NCBI GenBank assembly: GCA_030609785.1
Contig: JAUWTC010000196.1
Coordinates: 1 to 5,742 of the forward strand
Origin: Holophagae bacterium
GTDB lineage: Bacteria > Acidobacteriota > Thermoanaerobaculia > Thermoanaerobaculales > Sulfomarinibacteraceae
Direction: 5' to 3'
DNA: 5,742 bases
Shown: one piece after another, positions 1-4,517 of the stretch
Layout of the letters: every line of letters begins with the position of its first letter
Position numbering within the stretch: the first letter of the stretch is position 1
Notes under the pieces: generated by a model
Told to the model about the DNA's origin: nothing
Databases searched by the model: none
The model's input: the letters and a program-made list of their open reading frames with translations, nothing else
Made by a program: the position numbers and the translations under genes

Positions 1-67
1 AGTCGAAGCGCCTATCCCAGAGGACATGGCCGGGCTGTTAGAGGCGCTCAGAGGATCTGAGGGTTAG
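1..67 (+). CDS. C-terminal end of an unidentified protein (partial, cut by window edge)
   Basis: An open frame entering from the left edge (first whole codon at 2) ends at a TAG at 65-67. It reads VEAPIPEDMAGLLEALRGSEG, an acidic, amphipathic tail with codon use like the genes downstream. The other two frames give less protein-like text. Only 21 residues are visible, so no family can be assigned. It lies on the same strand as the Rieske/ABC operon but about 290 bases of repeat-rich DNA separate them, so it is unlikely to belong to that operon. Calling it coding is an inference from composition and frame. Confidence 0.5.
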   Translation, partial: VEAPIPEDMAGLLEALRGSEG

Positions 68-86
68 ACTGCTCGAAGGTGCAAGG

Positions 87-212
87 GTTCAAGAGTTCAA
101 ATGTTGAAGAGTTGAAGAGTTTATGCAGAACGGGCTGACAAGCTTCTCGTTACGGCCATTGGTCTATGCTCCCGGGTTTCTAACTCTTGTACTTTTGAAC
201 TCTTAAACTCTT
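87..212. repeat. Inverted pair of arms made of degenerate 8-bp tandem units
   Basis: The left arm (87-123) is four consecutive 8-mers followed by GTTTA: GTTCAAGA, GTTCAAAT, GTTGAAGA, GTTGAAGA. The right arm (181-212), read on the minus strand, has the same period: GTTTAAGA, GTTCAAAA, GTACAAGA, then GTTA. Aligned as an inverted repeat, 91-113 matches the reverse complement of 182-204 at 20 of 23 positions. A 57-base core (124-180) between the arms has no evident gene. The arrangement resembles a small palindromic or MITE/REP-like intergenic element. Similar GTTGAAGA-type runs are known from environmental bacterial genomes, but no named family is claimed. The element carries no transposase. Confidence 0.7.
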
Positions 213-265
213 ATACCCCAGGGGATATTGAAACTGCTTCTTCCCACACAAACCTCAAATTCCCC

Positions 266-300
266 CTTTGCGTTTCCTTTGCGGTCTTTGCGTCTTGGCG
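266..300. repeat. Short array of CTTTGCG units
   Basis: CTTTGCG occurs at 266-272, 277-283 and 286-292, followed by the variant CTTGGCG at 294-300, so the period drifts between 8 and 11 bases. On the minus strand this reads as CGCCAAG / CGCAAAG units, a type of low-complexity intergenic repeat seen in several environmental bacterial phyla. The array stops about 55 bases before the preferred Rieske start and 13 bases before an alternative ATG at 314. Together with the element at 87-212, it accounts for most of the gene-free stretch 68-355; the remainder (213-265) shows no recognisable feature. Confidence 0.65.
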
Positions 301-320
301 GTTCATTTTTCTCATGCGGT

Positions 321-349
321 TTGTTGTCTTGGATCCGCGGTCGTATCAT
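321..349 (+). promoter_or_regulatory. Candidate sigma-70-like promoter for the Rieske/ABC operon
   Basis: TTGTTG at 321-326 and TATCAT at 344-349 are separated by 17 bases. The -10 box matches TATAAT at 5 of 6 positions; the -35 matches TTGACA only at its first three. Transcription would start about 7 bases past the -10, close to the ATG at 356. This is a pattern match in non-repeat DNA directly ahead of the first gene. The host's sigma-factor preferences are unknown. Confidence 0.25.
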
Positions 350-355
350 GCCTGC

Positions 356-715
356 ATGAAGCGCATCACGACCGTCGACGAGATCCCGGAGAGCGGCATG
401 AAGTTCGCTTACAACGAAGGCCCCTTGGACGAAGAAGGCATCCTCGTTAGGATGCCGGATGGATCTGTCAGAGCCTACAAAAACCAATGCCGCCACCTGC
501 CGATGCGCTTGGACGACAGGGCCCCCTCAGAGTTCTTCGACGCCGCGAAGGGTCAGCTGACGTGCAACTCCCACGGTGCGGTCTTTCGACCCGATGATGG
601 ACTGTGCACCAACGGACCGTGCAAGGGCTCCCATCTCAAGGTTCTCCCGGTCACGGTCGAAGATGGAGTGGTCTTCGTTGACGAAAGTGCGACGAGCTCC
701 TTTTTCGATGTCTAA
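356..715 (+). CDS. Small Rieske [2Fe-2S] ferredoxin-like protein
   Basis: A 119-residue single-domain Rieske protein, expected to carry one electron through a [2Fe-2S] cluster held by two Cys and two His. The ligands are visible: Cys45-x-His47 (QCRHLPMRLDD) and Cys70-x2-His73 (CNSHGAVF), followed by the usual Gly/Pro loop GLCTNGPCKGSHL near 82-94. The inter-motif spacing is 22 residues, longer than the 15-17 of textbook Rieske proteins; small bacterial homologues with a long loop exist. Two further cysteines (84 and 89) flank the loop. No signal peptide or membrane helix is seen, so it is probably cytoplasmic. The start at 356 was chosen because the Rieske fold begins there (KRITTVDEIPESG). 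An in-frame ATG at 314 would add 14 uncharacteristic residues next to a repeat. Neither start has a clear ribosome binding site. The gene ends 27 bases before the ABC operon. Its electron partner is unknown; a dioxygenase-type ferredoxin role is possible, but no oxygenase is visible here. Confidence 0.88.
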   Translation: MKRITTVDEIPESGMKFAYNEGPLDEEGILVRMPDGSVRAYKNQCRHLPMRLDDRAPSEFFDAAKGQLTCNSHGAVFRPDDGLCTNGPCKGSHLKVLPVTVEDGVVFVDESATSSFFDV

Positions 716-742
716 GAACCTCAGCGGCCGGCCTCCGTTATT

Positions 743-1738
743 GTGGATATGCAGGCGTTGACGAACTCAACGAATTTTCAGTCCCAGGTCGGTGTCGGTT
801 CACGAAGCACCCCTCCCCTGCTGGAGATTCAGGGACTCTCGGTACGTCTAGGCGGCAGAACGATCCTTGATCGCCTCGATACGACGGTCACAGGACGCAT
901 CGTCGGTCTTCTGGGTCCCAACGGAGCCGGAAAAACAACGCTGGTACGCACATTGATGGGATTTTTCCCGCCGGCGGCCGGGAATGCCAGTGTCCTGGGC
1001 CGTTCCCTGGCGACCGACAGCCGCACGGTGTGTTCAATCATAGGTTATATGCCTGAAGACGACGCCTACATCAGTGGCATGAGTGCGGTCCGTTTCGTCA
1101 GGATGATGGGGGAACTGAGCGGCCTGCCGCCCGACGCAGCACTTGAGCGGACCCACGACGCTTTGACCTTTGTCGGTATGGGTGAAAGCCGCTACCGCAA
1201 GGTCGGATCATTCTCGACCGGCATGAAACAGATGGTCAAACTCGCGCAGGCCCTGGTCCACGGTCCGCAATTGCTTCTTCTCGACGAGCCCACCAACGGA
1301 CTGGATCCGGTCGCACGGCATCGCATGCTCGATTTGATCATGGATATCGGCCGAGAGGGCCAGACCGGCATTCTTCTCTCTTCCCACCTCTTGGGCGATG
1401 TCGAGGCCGTCTGCGACGAGGTGATGATCCTCAAGGACGGCCGGCTCGCAGGGCAGGTCGACCTGGCCTCGGAGCACCAGAGCGCTCGGGTTTTTGTTGA
1501 CCTTGAAACTCTGCCGCCTTCTCCTCAATTCGGGAGAACCTTGGAACGCCTCGGGTGTTCCGTAGATGTCCGGGGAGACGGCAGATTCAGGGTGGAACTC
1601 CCTGCCCATCTCGATGTCAGGAGTATTTTCGCAGCTGCGGCTGATGAAGATCTGGCCCTCCGGCGACTCGAACGAACCCGGGACTCTCTGCAGGACATCT
1701 TCCTGCGGGCCATGGAGGGTGATCATGGTCGTTCGTGA
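743..1738 (+). CDS. ABC-2 type transporter ATP-binding protein (ATPase 1)
   Basis: A 331-residue cytoplasmic ATPase that would power the membrane subunit encoded directly after it. In order: a 25-residue N-terminal lead; the fold starting at LLEIQGLSV; Walker A GPNGAGKTT (58-66); a Q-loop region IIGYMPED (99-106) where the usual Gln is Glu105, as is common in NatA-like ATPases; signature FSTGMKQ (157-163); Walker B LLLLDE (177-182); D-loop GLD (186-188); and H-loop His215. A C-terminal accessory domain of about 100 residues ends in SLQDIFLRAM, typical of NatA/CcmA-like members. All catalytic residues are intact. The start is uncertain: the first codon is GTG at 743, ATG follows at 749, and no Shine-Dalgarno precedes either. 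The frame is the same as the Rieske gene, separated by one TAA. The 3' end overlaps permease 1 by 14 bases. The substrate cannot be read from the sequence. Confidence 0.93.
   Translation: MDMQALTNSTNFQSQVGVGSRSTPPLLEIQGLSVRLGGRTILDRLDTTVTGRIVGLLGPNGAGKTTLVRTLMGFFPPAAGNASVLGRSLATDSRTVCSIIGYMPEDDAYISGMSAVRFVRMMGELSGLPPDAALERTHDALTFVGMGESRYRKVGSFSTGMKQMVKLAQALVHGPQLLLLDEPTNGLDPVARHRMLDLIMDIGREGQTGILLSSHLLGDVEAVCDEVMILKDGRLAGQVDLASEHQSARVFVDLETLPPSPQFGRTLERLGCSVDVRGDGRFRVELPAHLDVRSIFAAAADEDLALRRLERTRDSLQDIFLRAMEGDHGRS
1714..1718 (+). promoter_or_regulatory. Ribosome binding site fixing the permease 1 start
   Basis: GGAGG lies 6 bases upstream of the ATG at 1725, inside the end of the ATPase 1 gene. 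It decides between this start and the much longer open frame, which reaches back to 1566 inside ATPase 1 and whose extra residues are not membrane-protein-like. Confidence 0.85.
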
Positions 1739-2585
1739 CCGGGGATGGAGAGCGTGGGATGGTCCGGTGACGCCGACGTCCCGGCGCTTCCTGGTTCTGA
1801 CCCGCTTCGCTCTGAAGGACGTATTCGAGAGCCGGGTTTTCCTGGCGTTCTACATTCTGTGCCTGTTGCCGTCGGCGGCGGCCGTTCTGGCGATCTACTT
1901 CAGCCACAACACTCAGTTCCTCGAGCAGTTTGGTGGCCTTGATTCCTGGTTTGCCAAGGCGCCGGATTGGATCTTTCTTCACCTGTTCGGCTGGCAAGCG
2001 ATGCCGGCATTCCTGGTGGCCGTGATTGTTACACCACCGTTGATCGCGGCTGATGTCGGCAACAACGCACTCGGCGTTATTCTGGCTCGTGCCATCAGTC
2101 GCCGCGAGTATGTCCTCGGCAAGGCCGCCGTCGTATTCCTGCTGCTGTCGCCGATTACATGGATCCCGGGCCTTTTGACCTTTTCTCTTCAAGCCCTCCT
2201 GGGCGGTGGGCAATGGACCATCGACAACATCCGGATCGCGGTGGCGTTTTTCGTGGGCCACCTGGTTTGGATCGTGGTCGTCACAACGCTCTGCCTTGCC
2301 GTTTCGGCCTGGATTCGGCTGGCCGCGTTTTCCAGGGGCGCCCTCTTGGCAATATTCATCATCTCAGCCGTCGTCGGCCGATTGGTCAATGGCGTAACCC
2401 GGTCTTCAATCGGCGATCTCCTCCACCTCAGCCGTGCGATTGAGAGTGTTGTCCTGCGTTTCTTTGGAGCGGTCCCACCGAGCGCCCTTCCCTCGCCGGC
2501 CAACTGGCTGACCCTTGCGGCAGTTGTTTTGGGCGGACTGTGGGTTCTCAACATCAAACTCCGTGCGGTTCAGGAGATCAGATGA
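1725..2585 (+). CDS. ABC-2 type transporter permease (permease 1)
   Basis: A 286-residue integral membrane subunit expected to form the translocation path driven by ATPase 1. Hydrophobic segments fall near residues 38-59, 82-108, 133-159, 170-195, 201-221 and 264-279, giving about six helices, the usual ABC-2 number. The N-terminus is a short basic cytoplasmic tail. Between the second and third helices lies DVGNNALGVILARAISRREYVLGK (split here as DVGNNALGVI and LARAISRREYVLGK; residues 110-133). It matches the ABC-2 cytoplasmic segment where a 'D..G..L.....SR.EY..GK' pattern is conserved and which probably contacts the ATPase. The start at 1725 is supported by a strong GGAGG and a 14-base overlap with ATPase 1. 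The stop is embedded in ATGA with the next gene. The subfamily is NatB/NosY-like by general appearance; the cargo is unknown. Confidence 0.88.
   Translation: MVVRDRGWRAWDGPVTPTSRRFLVLTRFALKDVFESRVFLAFYILCLLPSAAAVLAIYFSHNTQFLEQFGGLDSWFAKAPDWIFLHLFGWQAMPAFLVAVIVTPPLIAADVGNNALGVILARAISRREYVLGKAAVVFLLLSPITWIPGLLTFSLQALLGGGQWTIDNIRIAVAFFVGHLVWIVVVTTLCLAVSAWIRLAAFSRGALLAIFIISAVVGRLVNGVTRSSIGDLLHLSRAIESVVLRFFGAVPPSALPSPANWLTLAAVVLGGLWVLNIKLRAVQEIR
2572..2576 (+). promoter_or_regulatory. Ribosome binding site fixing the ATPase 2 start
   Basis: AGGAG sits 5 bases before the ATG at 2582, which overlaps the permease 1 TGA as ATGA. The open frame extends upstream to an ATG at 2540, but that region lies within permease 1 and has no comparable site. 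The start at 2582 puts the first beta strand (RIVLSGVSKFYG) at the normal distance from the N-terminus. Confidence 0.85.
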
Positions 2586-3526
2586 CCGAAGCGGAGAGGA
2601 TCGTTCTCAGTGGGGTCTCCAAATTTTATGGGGAAGTGCTCGGGGTCAACAATGTCGATCTGAGAATCGGACCAGGGCTGACTGGCCTGGTCGGACCGAA
2701 CGGCGCCGGCAAGAGCACACTGATGAACCTGATGGCCGGTCTGATCAGGCCGACGCAGGGACGTGTCCGGGTCTTGGGCATCAGTCCCGGGAATCCGGAA
2801 GCTCTCTTCAGAAAGGTCGGCTTCTGCACCCAGTGGGATACTTTCCCACCAGGCGCAACCGGGCAGTCTCTTCTGGAAGACACCCTCATGATGCACGGTT
2901 TGGCCCGAAGGACGGCTCGGGAGCGTGCCATGGAAGCCCTTGAGACTGTCGGCCTCACAGCCGCTGCCGGCCGGAGGATCGACGCCTATTCAAAGGGTAT
3001 GAAGCAGCGAGTCAAACTGGCCAATGCCCTCTGCCACAGCCCCCAAGTACTGATTCTCGACGAGCCTCTCAACGGCTTGGATCCCCAGGGCCGGTCCGAG
3101 ATGATCGACGTCCTCAAGGAACTTGCAGGCCACGGGCACTACATCTTGGTGTCCAGCCACATCCTGCATGAGGTGGACCTGATCTCCGACACGATCATCA
3201 TGATGCACGGCGGACGAGTCGTGGCAGAGGGGACCATCCGAGATGTTCGCCAGGAGATCGTCGACCAGCCCGTGCAGATCCTGATCCGCTGTGACCGGCC
3301 GAAGAGAGTGGCGGCGCGTGCATTCGAGATGGCACATGTCGTCGGCGCCCGAATTCTCGACCAGGGCGGCGGGGTCGTCGTGTCAACTCGGGACGGACAG
3401 GCCTTCTTCGCGGAACTTCCTCACATCGTGCTCGAGGAGAATCTCGCGGTCGAGACCGTTGTTCCGGCCGATGAGGATGTTCGAGCGGTCTATGACTACC
3501 TGATTGGACCGGAGGGGGGACCATGA
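2582..3526 (+). CDS. ABC-2 type transporter ATP-binding protein (ATPase 2)
   Basis: A 314-residue ATPase paralogous to ATPase 1 and paired with the permease gene that follows. Visible motifs are Walker A GPNGAGKST (38-46), Q-loop VGFCTQWD with Gln84, signature YSKGMKQ (136-142) followed by RVKLANAL, Walker B VLILDE (156-161), D-loop GLD (165-167) and H-loop His193. The region from about 220 to the end is a degenerate C-terminal domain with no clear motif. Unlike ATPase 1, it keeps the Q-loop Gln, so the two sites are not identical. Its ATG overlaps the permease 1 stop, and its own stop overlaps the permease 2 start. This indicates translational coupling and near-equal stoichiometry. It could form a heterodimer with ATPase 1 or serve only permease 2; the sequence does not separate these options. 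Confidence 0.94.
   Translation: MTEAERIVLSGVSKFYGEVLGVNNVDLRIGPGLTGLVGPNGAGKSTLMNLMAGLIRPTQGRVRVLGISPGNPEALFRKVGFCTQWDTFPPGATGQSLLEDTLMMHGLARRTARERAMEALETVGLTAAAGRRIDAYSKGMKQRVKLANALCHSPQVLILDEPLNGLDPQGRSEMIDVLKELAGHGHYILVSSHILHEVDLISDTIIMMHGGRVVAEGTIRDVRQEIVDQPVQILIRCDRPKRVAARAFEMAHVVGARILDQGGGVVVSTRDGQAFFAELPHIVLEENLAVETVVPADEDVRAVYDYLIGPEGGP
3511..3515 (+). promoter_or_regulatory. Ribosome binding site of permease 2
   Basis: GGAGG, the start of a longer GGAGGGGGG purine run, lies 7 bases before the ATG at 3523. It supports that start over the later ATG at 3535 (Met5). Confidence 0.8.
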
Positions 3527-4335
3527 CGGGCGCCATGTTCCGAGCGCGCCAGATTCGCACCGTGGCGGGCGTCGACTTCAGGCGAACCTTGGGCGGTCGG
3601 CGAACACTCGGCCTGGTTCTTTTCTGCTCTCTCCCGGTCGTCATCGCCCTGGTGCGGACCGTCGTTTTCCCTGACGGCGCTCGAATGGACGTCGGGCGAA
3701 CGACCCACGAACTGGCCCAAATCTTTTCCCTGTTCCACCTGCGTTTCATTGTGTTCTTCGGATGCGCCTTTCTCTTCGTCAAGAGCTTTCGGGGCGAGGT
3801 ATTGCAACACACGCTCCACCTGACCCTTCTGCTCCCCATCCGGAGGCGTGATCTGATCGTCGGCAAGTACTTTGGCGCTTTGGCGGTCGCCCTTACCGTG
3901 CTGGTTCCCTCGACCATTGCCCTGGTCGTGTTCTACCGCCTGGCCAATGGTGTCGGGAGCACACTTCAGGTCATGACCACGGTCCAGGGATTGGGCCACC
4001 TGGCGGCTTATGTCGCCATAACCGGCTTGGCCGCAGTCGGATATGGCGCCCTGTTTCTGCTTGCCGGCATGTTCTTCAAAAACCCGATGGTTCCGGCGGC
4101 TCTGTATCTGGGCTTCGAGGCGCTCGCGCCCTACCTCCCCTTCCCTATCCGCGTCTTCAGCATCGGCCGCCATCTTCACGCGCTGCTGCCCGTACCGGTG
4201 AGTTTAGGGCCTCTGGCAGTCACCGGGTCCGATACGCCAGTGTGGTTGGCGATCATCCTGATTCTGGGAGTCACCGCAATCGCCGTCCGCCTCGCCGGTT
4301 GGAGAGCGCAAGGGTTTGAAGTCGACTATTCGTGA
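3523..4335 (+). CDS. ABC-2 type transporter permease (permease 2)
   Basis: A 270-residue membrane protein and last gene of the operon. Predicted helices by eye lie near residues 29-49, 71-88, 115-138, 156-184, 188-208 and 240-259. The cytoplasmic stretch between the second and third helices carries FRGEVLQ, then LLLPIRRRDLIVGKY (102-116). This is the same 'E.....L.LP..R.....GK' type of element as in permease 1 and typical of ABC-2 subunits. A basic, Arg-rich N-terminus (residues 7-27) agrees with a cytoplasmic start. Similarity to permease 1 is mainly in topology, so the pair is divergent. The ATGA overlap with ATPase 2 and the strong GGAGG fix the start. The stop at 4333-4335 lies 6 bases before a repeat element, and no classical terminator follows. 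The transported substrate is unknown. Confidence 0.88.
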   Translation: MTGAMFRARQIRTVAGVDFRRTLGGRRTLGLVLFCSLPVVIALVRTVVFPDGARMDVGRTTHELAQIFSLFHLRFIVFFGCAFLFVKSFRGEVLQHTLHLTLLLPIRRRDLIVGKYFGALAVALTVLVPSTIALVVFYRLANGVGSTLQVMTTVQGLGHLAAYVAITGLAAVGYGALFLLAGMFFKNPMVPAALYLGFEALAPYLPFPIRVFSIGRHLHALLPVPVSLGPLAVTGSDTPVWLAIILILGVTAIAVRLAGWRAQGFEVDYS

Positions 4336-4341
4336 GCAAAT

Positions 4342-4505
4342 GCTATCAGTTATCAGCTATCAGCAAACAACGAGGCCGCCTGAGAAATCCAAAAAAAGAG
4401 CCAGATCAGCTGCTGGGACTGTGTCCTGGAGCGCGGGGCTCCTGCCCCGCATTGGGACGGTCCGAATTTTACGGGCAGCTAATCTGACAGCTGATAGCTG
4501 AGAGC
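4342..4505. repeat. Inverted pair of arms made of 7-bp TATCAGC-like units
   Basis: The left arm (4342-4363) consists of three heptamers in register: GCTATCA, GTTATCA, GCTATCA, plus G. The right arm (4484-4505), on the minus strand, reads GCTCTCA, GCTATCA, GCTGTCA, plus G. The arms match as inverted repeats at 19 of 22 positions. The 120-base core (4364-4483) contains a 7-A run (4391-4397) and a GC-rich hairpin (4433-4450), with no supported gene. The element fills nearly all of the gap between the convergent permease 2 and UbiB-like genes. Related CAGCTAT heptamer runs are familiar intergenic repeats in environmental bacteria; a mobile or non-autonomous nature is inferred from the architecture only. 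Confidence 0.7.
4433..4450. other. GC-rich stem-loop in the intergenic repeat core
   Basis: GCGGGGC (4433-4439) and GCCCCGC (4444-4450) form a perfect 7-bp stem with a TCCT loop. An overlapping alternative, GGAGC (4428-4432) with GCTCC (4438-4442), is mutually exclusive with it. The stem lies between two convergent genes, where a bidirectional terminator would be useful. There is no T-tract directly after it on either strand, so a Rho-independent terminator cannot be called; it may be part of the repeat element. Confidence 0.6.
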
Positions 4506-4517
4506 TGAAGCTCCCCC

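Noticed and set aside
87..300. CRISPR-like array
   Set aside because: The units are 7-8 bases, contiguous or nearly so, with no spacers of uniform length and no cas genes nearby.
203..496. 97-residue minus-strand open frame across the CTTTGCG array and Rieske start
   Set aside because: Part of it is simply the translated repeat, the rest is antisense to the Rieske domain, and it has no supporting motif.
1617..2261. 214-residue minus-strand open frame opposite permease 1
   Set aside because: It has the same antisense-of-membrane-protein composition and contradicts the well-supported + strand gene.
3198..3917. 239-residue minus-strand open frame opposite ATPase 2 and permease 2
   Set aside because: Its translation is Arg/Pro/Ser-rich and lacks any domain, while the + strand carries clear ABC motifs with coupled starts. 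It is a GC-rich antisense shadow.
3496..4179. 227-residue minus-strand open frame opposite permease 2
   Set aside because: It is highly charged, Gln/Asp/Glu/Gly-rich text, the typical antisense image of hydrophobic membrane-protein codons, with no motif.
4391..4416. Rho-independent terminator for the minus-strand UbiB-like gene (T7 on that strand, 4397-4391)
   Set aside because: The only hairpin directly before the T-run is a 4-bp CCAG/CTGG stem with an 8-base loop; the strong stem at 4433-4450 is 36 bases away from it.
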